Assembly (NCBI RefSeq): GCF_016862955.1
Contig: NZ_BONY01000006.1
Span: 62,001-126,000 of the forward strand
DNA: 64,000 nt
Reading direction: 5' to 3'
DNA from: Rhizocola hellebori
GTDB taxonomy: Bacteria > Actinomycetota > Actinomycetes > Mycobacteriales > Micromonosporaceae
The notes under the pieces were generated by a model, which worked only from the letters and a program-made list of their open reading frames with translations, ran no database searches and was not told the DNA's origin. The translations under genes and the position numbers were made by a program. Positions 31,437-39,891 of the stretch are shown piece by piece; the first letter of the stretch is position 1; the number at the start of each line of letters is the position of its first letter.

Positions 31437-32578
31437 CTTTCTTCACCTCCCCTCTGGGCGCGGGTGGACAGGGACAGGACAAACTCGGGCGGGGCGAGGG
31501 CGGGACCGGTGTGGGGGCGGGGATCGTCGACCGCCACCGACAGGTGATAACGGTCAGTGATCACGCGCAGCAGCTCCTCGACCAGGCCGAGCGAGAGCGC
31601 CGCCCCGGTGCAGGCGTGCGGGCCCCAGCCGAAGGGCAGGAACGCCGCTGGGTTCGCGCCTCCCCACCGCTGCGGCTGGAAGGTGTTGGGCTCGGGCCAG
31701 TGGGCCGGATGGCGGTGCACAAGGTAGGTGCACACCGAAACGGTTTCTCCCGGCTCGACGACGGCTGGCCCGATGCGGTGTCTGCGGGCCGCCACCCGTC
31801 CGAAGAGCCAGGCGACCGGCCACAGCCGAAGCGCCTCGCGCACGGTGGCGGACAGCGGGATCTGCCCGGGCGGCTCATGCTGACCCAGCAGGAAAAGCGA
31901 CCACGCCAGCAGGAATCCCACCGAGCCGGTGGTGGCGAAAAGCAGGCTCAGGAACACCTCACCGGCCTGCTCCGGTGGATGCGTCGGCGCCGTCGCCAGG
32001 GCCACCACGCCGAGCAGGTCGGCGGCCGGGCCCGATTCCCGGCGGCGCGCCACGATCTCGGCCGCCAGCAGGCCGTGGGCTCGGCGCCGCAGCAGCGCGC
32101 GCTGCCATCGCCTGCGCCTTTCCCGGGCACCGGCCAGCACTGCGTGTTTCACCACGTCGGTCAGGGCGGCCGGCAGCCGGGACGAGGTGTGGGTGGCGAG
32201 CAGCGCGGGCCGGAAATAGTCCGCCAGCAGATGGTTGGCGGCATCGGGCAGCCGGCTGCTGGGCCACAGGTGGGATTCGACGAGCCCGTCGAGACGGCCC
32301 GCGCTGCTCTGGATGAACCCGGCGAGCAGCTCCCGGGCCTCCCGGCCGATGCGCTGCTGGATTTCGCGCGGCCCGAGCACTCCCGCGGAGGTGTGGAAGA
32401 AGTCCGAGTGCTCGACGTAATGTCCCTCGGCGTTGGCCAGGATCTGCTTGGCATGCCACGGATCGGCCACATACAGCCCCCCGCTCGCCACCGTGAACAG
32501 GTCGCCATCTTCGGCGAACCTTGTTTCCAGTAGCTCCAGCAGCCGGTCGTCGAGGGGAGGCACCCAAGCATTGGACAC
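31433..32578 (-). CDS. Cytochrome P450 (RiPP cluster, first P450)
   Basis: The 381-residue protein has ExxR in TVREALRLWPVAW, the HRHPAHWPEPNTFQPQRW segment and a canonical heme loop FGWGPHACTGAALS with axial Cys323 (numbered from the GTG). The I-helix reads LLFATTGSVGF, without the usual acid-alcohol pair. A GTG at 32578 or 32563 or a TTG at 32599 could be the start. The region just upstream is unusually AT-rich (ATTCATATATAT), probably the operon promoter. The stop overlaps the precursor gene start. Together with the second P450 it is likely to crosslink the precursor. No ferredoxin or reductase is nearby. Confidence 0.9.
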   Translation of the reverse strand: MSNAWVPPLDDRLLELLETRFAEDGDLFTVASGGLYVADPWHAKQILANAEGHYVEHSDFFHTSAGVLGPREIQQRIGREARELLAGFIQSSAGRLDGLVESHLWPSSRLPDAANHLLADYFRPALLATHTSSRLPAALTDVVKHAVLAGARERRRRWQRALLRRRAHGLLAAEIVARRRESGPAADLLGVVALATAPTHPPEQAGEVFLSLLFATTGSVGFLLAWSLFLLGQHEPPGQIPLSATVREALRLWPVAWLFGRVAARRHRIGPAVVEPGETVSVCTYLVHRHPAHWPEPNTFQPQRWGGANPAAFLPFGWGPHACTGAALSLGLVEELLRVITDRYHLSVAVDDPRPHTGPALAPPEFVLSLSTRAQRGGEER

Positions 32579-32663
32579 CGATATATATGAATAAGGCAAT
32601 CAGTAGTTCGGCCGACTGCACGCGCGGGGCATAGCCGGTAGCTGATGGGCGATACTGATAGCC

Positions 32664-33848
32664 GTGCTGACCAACTGGGCCGGAAATGTGATCTTCGGGG
32701 CGCGCGAGTTCCACCAGCCGTCCACTGTGGACGAAGTTCGGGCGCTGGTCGCTCGCAGCGAAAGGATCAAGGCGGTGGGCAGCGGGCACTCCTTCAGCCT
32801 CATCGCCGACACGCAGGGCGATCTGGTCTCGTTGCGTCAGCTGCCGCCCCTCATGGAGATCGATTCGGCGGCGATGACGGTAAAGGTCGCAGCCGGGGTG
32901 CGCTACGGCGAGCTGGCGCCATTTCTGCACAGCCACGGCTATGCGCTGGCCAACCTGGGATCCCTTCCCCACCTGTCGGTGGCCGGGGCGACCGCGACCG
33001 CGACCCACGGCTCCGGCGACCGCAACGGCAACCTGGCCACGTCGGTCGCCTCCCTGGACCTGGTGACCGCGCAAGGCGACACGGTGACCCTTGACCGCGC
33101 CAGCGGAGCCGTCGTAAACCTTGGCGCGCTTGGCATCGCCGTCGCCGTGACGCTCGACATCGAGCCGGCCTTCCAGATCAGCCAGCGCGTCTACCGCAAC
33201 CTGCCCGAGCTGGATCTGGACATCTTCGCCAGCGCCTACAGCGTCAGCATGTTCACCCAATGGCGAGGCGAGAGCCTCGACCAGGTCTGGGTCAAGGAAC
33301 GTGTCGGGGCGCAAACCCAAGCATGGCAGGGGAAACAGCCGGCGATGGCCCCCATGCACCCGATCGCGGGGATGCCCGCCGACAGCTGCACCCCGCAGCT
33401 GGGCGAGCCGGGCCCTTGGTACGAAAGGCTTCCGCACTTCCGGCTCGAGCACACCCCCAGCGCCGGTGACGAGCTGCAATCGGAGTTCTTCGTGCCGCGT
33501 TCCCAGGCGGTGCAGGCGTTCCAGGCGATAAACGGGATCCGCGAGCGGGTCGCCGCCGTGCTGCAGATCAGCGAGATCCGCACCATCGCCGCCGATGAGC
33601 TGTGGATGAGTCCTTGCTACCAAAGGGAAAGCGTCGCCTTCCACTTCACCTGGATCAAAGACCCGGCCGCCGTGCTGCCGGTGGTGCAGGCCCTCGAGGA
33701 GGAGCTCGCGCCCTTCGAGCCGCGACCGCACTGGGGCAAGGTGTTCACCATGCGCCCGGCCGTTCACCCCGGCTTTGCCGGCCTGATCGAGCTTTACGAC
33801 CCGGCCGGCAAATTCCGCAACCCGTTCTTGGACAGGGCCCTGAGCTGA
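32664..33848 (+). CDS. FAD-linked oxidase, alditol/xylitol oxidase-like
   Basis: The 394-residue protein has the FAD_binding_4 domain with AVGSGHSFSLIAD, where His42 aligns with the residue that binds FAD covalently in alditol oxidase, and SVAGATATATHGSG. The C-terminal half matches the ALO domain (RPHWGKVFTM near residue 355). AldO oxidises polyols such as xylitol and sorbitol and releases H2O2. Start GTG 32664 diverges from the P450 operon with 85 bases between. A link to the RiPP pathway is possible but unproven. Its 3' end overlaps the convergent regulator by 55 bases. Confidence 0.88.
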   Translation: MLTNWAGNVIFGAREFHQPSTVDEVRALVARSERIKAVGSGHSFSLIADTQGDLVSLRQLPPLMEIDSAAMTVKVAAGVRYGELAPFLHSHGYALANLGSLPHLSVAGATATATHGSGDRNGNLATSVASLDLVTAQGDTVTLDRASGAVVNLGALGIAVAVTLDIEPAFQISQRVYRNLPELDLDIFASAYSVSMFTQWRGESLDQVWVKERVGAQTQAWQGKQPAMAPMHPIAGMPADSCTPQLGEPGPWYERLPHFRLEHTPSAGDELQSEFFVPRSQAVQAFQAINGIRERVAAVLQISEIRTIAADELWMSPCYQRESVAFHFTWIKDPAAVLPVVQALEEELAPFEPRPHWGKVFTMRPAVHPGFAGLIELYDPAGKFRNPFLDRALS

Positions 33849-34648
33849 CAGAGCTTCAGCTGCGCGGGTGAGCCGGGCGCGGCCGTGTAGATGATCAGCC
33901 GCTGATCGCGGTCGGGGATGTGCAGCACCTGGCATTCGATGGCGATCTCGCCCAGCTCGGGATGCGAGATGACCTTGCGTTGGTCGCGGCGCACCTCGAC
34001 GTCGTGGGTGGCCCACATCTGCGCGAACTCCGGGCTCAACGCGAGCATCTCGGCCACCAGCTCGCGAATCCCGCGGTCCTCGGGATAGCGGGCGGCCGCC
34101 GCGCGCAGATCGGCCACCGAACCCCAGGCGAAGCGGCTCTTCTCCTCGTCGCAGAGGTGCTCCCGCAGGTTCGGCGCGGCGAAGATCCAGCGGATCACGT
34201 TGCCCTGTTTGGGTCCGGACTCGTACGGCCACCCGAACAGGGCCGCGCAGGTGTCGTTCCAGGCCAGCATGTCGTATTTGGCGTCGAGCACATAGGCCGG
34301 TGTCCCGTCGAGCCCCTCGAGCAGATGCAGCACCCCCTCGGGCACATCGCGGCGCGGCCCTTGCGAAAGCGCCGGGGCCTGGCCGGTCAGATGAAACAGG
34401 TGAGCCCGCTCATCGGTGGTCAGCATCAGGGCCCGCCCCAGCGCGTTGAGAATCTGGCGTGACGGGTGCGGGCCGCGGCCCTGCTCAAGGCGCGTGTAGT
34501 AGTCGACGGACATGCCGGCCAGCTGGGCCACCTCCTCGCGGCGCAGCCCCGGCACCCGGCGGCGCGAATTGCCTGGCAGACCTACCTCGATCGGGCTCAC
34601 CCGAGCCCGGCGGGTGCGGAGGAAGTCCGCTAGCTCGCGACGATCCAT
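33794..34648 (-). CDS. XRE family regulator with MmyB-like ligand domain
   Basis: The 284-residue protein has an N-terminal HTH (residues 5-75, RVPGLRREEVAQLAGMSVDYYTRLEQGR) followed by a PAS-like MmyB domain (from about residue 105: PAYVLDAKYDMLAWN). These regulators typically control an adjacent oxidoreductase, here the divergent SDR. ATG 34648 is chosen; ATG 34654 is six bases upstream. A longer in-frame extension to 34789 is non-conserved. The convergent AldO-like gene overlaps its end by 55 bases. Confidence 0.9.
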   Translation of the reverse strand: MDRRELADFLRTRRARVSPIEVGLPGNSRRRVPGLRREEVAQLAGMSVDYYTRLEQGRGPHPSRQILNALGRALMLTTDERAHLFHLTGQAPALSQGPRRDVPEGVLHLLEGLDGTPAYVLDAKYDMLAWNDTCAALFGWPYESGPKQGNVIRWIFAAPNLREHLCDEEKSRFAWGSVADLRAAAARYPEDRGIRELVAEMLALSPEFAQMWATHDVEVRRDQRKVISHPELGEIAIECQVLHIPDRDQRLIIYTAAPGSPAQLKLCQLRALSKNGLRNLPAGS

Positions 34649-34748
34649 GCCCATAGCATTGCCGAAGCCGGTCGTTTCTGACAGGGATCGGCAGTCCCAG
34701 GATGAACCGGGCCTTCCGGGGCGAGGGCGGGGCGGGCACCGTACCCGT

Positions 34749-35453
34749 ATGACAAAAATTGCTTTGGTGACCGGTGCCAACAAGGGCATCGGATTCGAGA
34801 CGGCGCGACTGCTCGCGGATCAGGGCCACACGGTGCTGGTGGGGGCCCGTGACGAGGGGCGCGGCCGGGCCGCCGCAGAACGGATCAACGCGAGGTTTCT
34901 GCAGCTCGACGTCACCGACGCGGCGTCCATCTCGGCGGCGGCCAAGGAGATTGACGACACTTGGGGGGTACTGGACATCCTTGTCAACAACGCCGCCATC
35001 GGTGTCTGGGACGGGCCGGCCAGCCAATCCACCCTCGACGCGCTGAGAACCACGTTTGAGACCAACCTCTTCGGCATCGTCGCATTGACCAATGCCTTGC
35101 TGCCGCTGCTGCGCCGATCCTCGGCCGGGCGAATAGTCAACGTCTCCAGCGACGTCGGCTCCATCGCCCTGATGACCGACCCGGCCAATCCGCTGTACAT
35201 GCTCAACGGGGTGGCCTACCCCGCCTCGAAGTCGGCGCTCAACATGGCCACCATGCAATACGCCAAGGAACTCAAGGACACCCCGATCAAAGTGAACGCG
35301 GTCAGCCCCGGCTATTGCGCCACCGACCTCAACAACAACAGCGGCTACCGCACGCCTGAACAGGGCGCCCAAATCGCCGTCCAGATGGCCAACCTGGGCC
35401 CGGACGGCCCCACCGGCGCCTTCGTCGACGACACCGGAACCCTGCCCTGGTAA
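34749..35453 (+). CDS. Short-chain dehydrogenase/reductase
   Basis: The 234-residue Rossmann protein has the NAD(P) motif VTGANKGIGFETA (residues 8-20), NNAAIG, and catalytic Ser-Tyr-Lys in VNVSSDVGS and VAYPASKSALN. It resembles carbonyl-reductase-like SDRs. It diverges from the MmyB-type regulator, its likely controller, with 100 bases between. Substrate unknown. Confidence 0.92.
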   Translation: MTKIALVTGANKGIGFETARLLADQGHTVLVGARDEGRGRAAAERINARFLQLDVTDAASISAAAKEIDDTWGVLDILVNNAAIGVWDGPASQSTLDALRTTFETNLFGIVALTNALLPLLRRSSAGRIVNVSSDVGSIALMTDPANPLYMLNGVAYPASKSALNMATMQYAKELKDTPIKVNAVSPGYCATDLNNNSGYRTPEQGAQIAVQMANLGPDGPTGAFVDDTGTLPW

Positions 35454-35497
35454 CACAGCGTCAGCGTGGTGCGCGGTGTCGTGACCGGCCTCATGCC

Positions 35498-35555
35498 GGC
35501 AGATCTAAAGCATGAGGTCGGCAGATCTAAAGCGACTGTCTCGGCAGATCTAAAG
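35498..35555 (+). repeat. Three direct repeats upstream of DUF4143 ATPase
   Basis: GGCAGATCTAAAG occurs exactly at 35498-35510, 35520-35532 and 35543-35555, with start-to-start distances of 22 and 23 bases, i.e. about two helical turns. The last copy ends 19 bases before the ATPase start codon. Such phased iterons usually bind a protein cooperatively. Confidence 0.8.
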
Positions 35556-35574
35556 TATCTGTTATCGTTTGGGC

Positions 35575-36825
35575 ATGCGAAAGGGCCTAGAATACGTGCC
35601 CCGGCGCGCTTCAGACCTGGTGATGGAGGCGCTCACGGACACACGGGTTGTCGTCGTAAATGGCGCTCGTCAGGTGGGCAAAAGCACCCTGGCAGAGGTC
35701 GTCCTGCGCCAGTCAAACGGTGGACAAGCGCGATTCCTCGATGATCCAGGTACCCGCGCCGCAGCAGCGGCGGACCCAGTTCGTTTTATCCGCCACGACG
35801 ATCTCATGCTGATCGACGAGGTGCAGCGGGTACCCGACCTCTGGCTGGCCATCAAAAACCTTGTCGACCGGGAGCCTAGACCTGGCCGCTTCCTCTTAAC
35901 TGGCTCAGCGCGGCTGCTGAGTCTGCGAAGTTTGCCAGATGCGCTGCCGGGCCGATCGGAGACCATCGAGCTGTGGCCACTATCTCAAGGAGAGATCGAC
36001 GGAGGCCCAGATGGATTCGTGGACGCGGCTTTCGCAATAGGTGGTGACCTGAGAGCGGATCCGCACGAACTCCGGCGTGCGGATTACTTGCAGCGACTCA
36101 TGCGTGGGGGCTTCCCAGACGCTGTGCGGCGGGCGACGCCGCGACGACGTGAGAGGTTCTTTGAGGCCTATCTGGCCGACGTGATTACCCGCGACGTGCA
36201 GCAGGTCGCCGATATTGAGCGGGCTGGCGACATGCGCCGCCTGATTGCGCTTCTGGCAGCGCAAACCGGTGGCCTCGTGAACTTCTCTCGCCTGGCCAAT
36301 GATTTGAGTATTACCGCACCTACCGTGCGGAGCTATGTGGAAATCTTGGAGACCATCTATCTGGTTCGCCTAATTCCTGCGTGGTCTTCAGGCGCCACGG
36401 CCAGAGCCATCGGTGCACCGAAGCTCATCTTTGTCGACTCCGGGCTTGCCGCCAGTGTTGCCACAGGTGCTGTGGCGGAGCCGCCGGTTGGGGGACTGCT
36501 GGAGGGTTTCGTGTTAAGCGAACTCGCCCGTCAGCTGACGTGGTCCAACGCCAAAGCCCGTCTCTACCACTACCGCGATCGCGATCAGTACGAAGTGGAC
36601 GCCATCCTGGAGGACAACGCTGGGTACGTAATAGGCATTGAGGTGAAGGCGTCCGAAACCATTAGAGCTGAGGACTTCAATGGGCTAAGGCATCTACAGC
36701 GAAGGCTCGGCGCGCACTTCCGAGCCGGCTACGTCCTATACTGCGGAAGCGATTCCCTCAGTTTCGGGGACGGCCTGGCATGCCTTCCAATATCGGCACT
36801 CTGGACCACCGATGCCCGCGCCTGA
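35575..36825 (+). CDS. AAA ATPase with DUF4143 (PD-(D/E)XK-like) domain
   Basis: The 416-residue protein has a Walker A NGARQVGKST (residues 29-38), Walker B LMLIDEVQRVPDLW and sensor LLTGSARLL, followed from about residue 200 by DUF4143. The C-terminal YEVDAILEDN and IGIEVKAS segments fit a PD-(D/E)XK nuclease-like core (D, then ExK). The codon use is looser and the GC content visibly lower than neighbours, a sign of transfer. ATG 35575 is chosen; a TTG six bases upstream is possible. It is preceded by three phased repeats. This family is common in bacteria and archaea and has no firm function. Confidence 0.88.
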   Translation: MRKGLEYVPRRASDLVMEALTDTRVVVVNGARQVGKSTLAEVVLRQSNGGQARFLDDPGTRAAAAADPVRFIRHDDLMLIDEVQRVPDLWLAIKNLVDREPRPGRFLLTGSARLLSLRSLPDALPGRSETIELWPLSQGEIDGGPDGFVDAAFAIGGDLRADPHELRRADYLQRLMRGGFPDAVRRATPRRRERFFEAYLADVITRDVQQVADIERAGDMRRLIALLAAQTGGLVNFSRLANDLSITAPTVRSYVEILETIYLVRLIPAWSSGATARAIGAPKLIFVDSGLAASVATGAVAEPPVGGLLEGFVLSELARQLTWSNAKARLYHYRDRDQYEVDAILEDNAGYVIGIEVKASETIRAEDFNGLRHLQRRLGAHFRAGYVLYCGSDSLSFGDGLACLPISALWTTDARA

Positions 36826-36837
36826 GCGGCCAACGAT

Positions 36838-37959
36838 CTAGCCGCCGGAGTCGTCGTGTTCGGCGTCTTGGGGGACGGTGCAGTCGTCGCGGTCCTCCAG
36901 CCAGTTGTGGGGGAGGAAGACTTTTCCGGGGGAGTTGGTACGGCCGCGCGGCTGGCCCAGGTTGGCCAGGGGGAAGGGCGCGTCGTGGTCGAGCTTGCCG
37001 AGCAGATCGTCCAATTCGGACAGTGAGGAGGCCATGGCCATGGCGCGGCGCAGCTCGGATCCGACCGGGAAGCCCTTCAGGTACCAGGCCACATGCTTGC
37101 GAAAATCGGTGACGCCCTCGCGTTCCGCGTTCCACCACTGCGACAGCAGCGTGGCGTGGCGGCGCATGACGGCGGCCACCTCGCCGAGGTTGGGCATCGC
37201 CCGGGAGGGGCGGCCGGCGAAGGCGGCCTGCAGGTCGGCGAAAAGCCACGGGCGCCCGAGGCAGCCGCGGCCGACCACGACCCCGTCGCATCCGGTTTCG
37301 CGCACCATGCGAAGAGCGTCATCGGCCTCCCAGATGTCCCCGTTGCCCAGCACGGGGATGTCGAGGGCCTGCTTGAGCAGGGCGATGGCCTCCCAGTCGG
37401 CCTCGCCGGAGTAGCGCTGGGCGGCGGTGCGGGCGTGCAGGGCGACCCACTTGGCCCCGGCTTCCTGGGCGACCCGCCCGGCGTCGAGGTAGGTGAGGTG
37501 ATCGTCGTCGATGCCCTTGCGCATCTTGACGGTGACCGGGATCCCGGCCGGCGCGGCCGTGTCGACGGCGGCCTTGACGATGGCGCCGAACAGGTTGCGC
37601 TTCCACGGGATGGCAGAGCCGCCGCCCTTGCTGGTGATTTTCCTTACGCTGCAACCGAAATTGAGGTCGATGTGGTCGGCGAGATTCTCGTCGACCACCC
37701 GCCGCACCGCTTTGGCGGTGATCGCCGGGTCGACGCCGTAGAGCTGCATGCTGCGGGGGTTCTCGTCGGGCGCGAACTCGATCATTTTGTCGGTTTTCGG
37801 GTTGCGCACAGCAAGGGCGACCGTGGTGATCATCTCGCAGACGTAGATGCCTGCGCCCTGCTCGCGACAGAGCTGGCGGAACGCGACATTGGTGATGCCG
37901 GCCATGGGTGCGAGCACCACGGGCGGATCCACCGCGAAGGTTCCCAGCGTCAAAGTCAC
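36838..37959 (-). CDS. dusB: tRNA-dihydrouridine synthase
   Basis: The 373-residue protein has the TIM-barrel and FMN motifs of Dus enzymes: VVLAPMAGITN near the start, LNFGCSVRKI with the catalytic Cys, VTVKMRKG, VALHARTAAQRY and VLGNGDIW. It reduces uridines in tRNA. The start is GTG 37959, directly before TLTLGTFAVDPPVV; the upstream ATG at 38097 only adds noise. It probably shares no operon with the BNR gene 56 bases upstream. The label DusB rather than A or C follows actinobacterial usage. Confidence 0.94.
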   Translation of the reverse strand: MTLTLGTFAVDPPVVLAPMAGITNVAFRQLCREQGAGIYVCEMITTVALAVRNPKTDKMIEFAPDENPRSMQLYGVDPAITAKAVRRVVDENLADHIDLNFGCSVRKITSKGGGSAIPWKRNLFGAIVKAAVDTAAPAGIPVTVKMRKGIDDDHLTYLDAGRVAQEAGAKWVALHARTAAQRYSGEADWEAIALLKQALDIPVLGNGDIWEADDALRMVRETGCDGVVVGRGCLGRPWLFADLQAAFAGRPSRAMPNLGEVAAVMRRHATLLSQWWNAEREGVTDFRKHVAWYLKGFPVGSELRRAMAMASSLSELDDLLGKLDHDAPFPLANLGQPRGRTNSPGKVFLPHNWLEDRDDCTVPQDAEHDDSGG

Positions 37960-38015
37960 GCAAGCAAGGATGACACATCGGGCGGGCCGGGACGCCCGCC
38001 CGAGGTGGTGGTGCG

Positions 38016-39770
38016 TCAGAACGCCGATATCGATTGGGTGTAAGCGTCTTGGTTGGGGGTGTTGAGGCCGGGGTTGCCGCGGAAGTCCGTCCAGCATGGG
38101 TGCAGCTGGAAGTCGGCGCCCATGGCGATGGCGGTGTAGTCGCCGGTGAACACGCCCTGAAGGGTGTTCCCGGTCTCCAGGCCGACCCCGACGAACTGCA
38201 CCTGCGGGTTCTGCGTGGCCGTGGTGATGCGCTGGATAGGCGCGCTGGCGACGGCGTTGCCCCAGCCCACGTTCATCGCGTAGTCCAGGCCGATCCCGTT
38301 GGGGTCGTAAACGCGGGTGTAGTAGGAGACCGCGACGCGTCCGGCGAACGCGGCGACGGCCGGGTAGACCTCGTCGGCAGCGGTGCCGACCTTGACCGGC
38401 GCGCTCCAGTTCCTGCCGTCGGTGGAGCTGACCACGAAGTTGTCGCCGTTGGTCTTCACCGAGGAGCCGCCCGAGTAGGTGCCATTGCGGTCGTCGGCCC
38501 AGGTGACCCAGAGGCGCCCGGTGACCCGGTCGTAGGCCATCTGCGGGAAGCTGTTGATCCGGAAGTTCTGCCCGGTCAGCGTGGACCGGCCGACATCCTC
38601 GTTGGGCGGGAAGTCGAAGTCGAGCGCGACTTCGACATTCTTGAAGGTCTTTCCGCCGTTCTTGGAGGTCGCCACCACGATCGCATCGTGGTCGGCCGGG
38701 TTGTCACAGTTGAGGGTGGCGCAAACCGACGCCTCGTAAGCGATGTAGAGGGTGCCGTCGTTGCCTACCAACGGGATGGAGCCCTGATTGAAAGGCGTTA
38801 TCCCGCCATGGAATCCGGTCAGCGAGGGGGCCACCCGCACCGCGGGTCCCCAGGTGCGCCCGAAGTCGGTGGACTTCTTCATCATGATCGGTGACTCGAC
38901 GTTGCCGTCGAACCGGGTCCACGTCAGGTAGACGGTGCCGGAGAACGGGTCGGCGGCGATCCATTCCTTGTCGTTGAAGATGTCGGTGTCGACCGGGCTG
39001 CCATCCGCGGCCACGCCGTCGAGCTGCACGATGACAGGCTCGTCGAAGTGCAGGCCGCCGTCGTGGGAGACGGAGACGGTCAGGCCGTTGGCGTCCTCAA
39101 GCCGGCTGAACACGATATTGGCGTAGTAGACCGTGTTGAGCGGGCCGATCGCCAGGGCCGGGTCTCCCGCCGAGTCCATCAGCGCCAGCTGGCCGGAGGA
39201 GCCAGTCTGGAAGGTCAGATGTGGCAGGACGACATTGGTCCACGTTCTGCCGCCGTCCATGGTGGTGTACGCCACGCCGGTGCCGTCGTTGCGGTTCTCG
39301 CGCGAGTTGAATCCCCGGTAGTCGTTGGCGCCCGCGACGAGGTTCCGCGGATTGAACGGGTTGACTGCTATAGATGTCTCGTTCTGTGCGGTCTGGCACC
39401 CGGTTTGGGTGCCGACGGGCACGGTGGTGTCACCGTGGATCATGTCGACGTTGGGGGCGGGATTGCCGTAGGGGTTGGGATGGCCCAGATAGTCCACGCA
39501 CAGCGCGGTCAGGTTGGGCTCCTCGCCGTTGCCCTCGTCCTCGCCTTCCTGCAGCAGGTCATAGAGCAGTTCGTTCGGCACGTTGCGCGCCGGAGCCTCA
39601 GCCACCGCTTGACGGTGCTGCGACGACCGGGCGGCCGGATCGACCGGCGCGGGCCTTTGGTGTTTGGCGTTGGGGGTGGCCGACACGGGTGCGGCCGTCA
39701 CTGCTTGTCCGGATAACAGGGTCAATGCCGCGATCAGAGCCAGCGGACCCAGCTTCCTCCCGATAGGCAA
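38016..39770 (-). CDS. Secreted BNR/sialidase-like repeat protein
   Basis: The 584-residue protein has a signal peptide (cleavage near Ala26) and a beta-propeller-like body with Asp-box motifs TTMDGGRTW, SHDGGLHF, STDFGRTW, SKNGGKTF and STDGRNW. Asp boxes occur in sialidases and other exo-glycosidases but also in non-catalytic propellers; the sialidase Arg triad cannot be confirmed. The TTG at 39770 is used because GAGAGGAG lies seven bases upstream and no ATG fits. A 16-base palindrome lies 67 bases upstream. It is the first gene of the secreted-enzyme island. Confidence 0.82.
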   Translation of the reverse strand: MPIGRKLGPLALIAALTLLSGQAVTAAPVSATPNAKHQRPAPVDPAARSSQHRQAVAEAPARNVPNELLYDLLQEGEDEGNGEEPNLTALCVDYLGHPNPYGNPAPNVDMIHGDTTVPVGTQTGCQTAQNETSIAVNPFNPRNLVAGANDYRGFNSRENRNDGTGVAYTTMDGGRTWTNVVLPHLTFQTGSSGQLALMDSAGDPALAIGPLNTVYYANIVFSRLEDANGLTVSVSHDGGLHFDEPVIVQLDGVAADGSPVDTDIFNDKEWIAADPFSGTVYLTWTRFDGNVESPIMMKKSTDFGRTWGPAVRVAPSLTGFHGGITPFNQGSIPLVGNDGTLYIAYEASVCATLNCDNPADHDAIVVATSKNGGKTFKNVEVALDFDFPPNEDVGRSTLTGQNFRINSFPQMAYDRVTGRLWVTWADDRNGTYSGGSSVKTNGDNFVVSSTDGRNWSAPVKVGTAADEVYPAVAAFAGRVAVSYYTRVYDPNGIGLDYAMNVGWGNAVASAPIQRITTATQNPQVQFVGVGLETGNTLQGVFTGDYTAIAMGADFQLHPCWTDFRGNPGLNTPNQDAYTQSISAF

Positions 39771-39836
39771 GGCCTACTCCTCTCAGAGATGGGATCAGGC
39801 CAACCCTAGAATTCGATGAAGATCACTTTCTGATAG

Positions 39837-39852
39837 ATGACAGTTCTGTCAT
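39837..39852. promoter_or_regulatory. Palindrome upstream of BNR-repeat gene
   Basis: ATGACAG-TT-CTGTCAT has seven-base arms around two bases. It lies 67-82 bases upstream of the TTG start at 39770 and next to the GH16 terminator hairpin. It is a candidate operator. Confidence 0.5.
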
Positions 39853-39882
39853 GTGGAGGCCGAGCCTGAGCCCGGCCTCCAC
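39853..39882 (-). terminator. Hairpin after GH16 gene
   Basis: GTGGAGGCCG at 39853-39862 pairs with CGGCCTCCAC at 39873-39882 (10 bp, ten-base loop). On the minus strand it lies just after the GH16 stop at 39892 and probably ends the GH3-GH16 transcript. Confidence 0.7.
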
Positions 39883-39891
39883 CTCAGACCA

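Noticed and set aside
31279-31482. 67-codon open frame overlapping the RiPP region on the minus strand
   Set aside because: It is in a different frame from the precursor gene, has no ribosome binding site and is Pro/Arg-rich noise; the 34-codon frame has the coupled start and strong ribosome binding site.
31959-34232. 757-codon open frame on the minus strand
   Set aside because: It crosses the first P450 in another frame and lies antisense to the oxidase; both real genes have intact motifs, so this is a shadow.
35498-35555. Three short repeats as a possible CRISPR array
   Set aside because: The 13-base repeats and 9-10 base gaps are far too short for CRISPR repeats and spacers and no cas gene is present.
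35466-35744. Possible 92-codon gene covering the GGCAGATCTAAAG repeats
   Set aside because: It reads through the repeats and then into the DUF4143 ATPase in another frame, so it is probably not coding.
38016-39770. Calling the BNR protein a sialidase
   Set aside because: Several Asp boxes are present but the catalytic Arg triad and Tyr/Glu pair could not be located, so only the fold is claimed.
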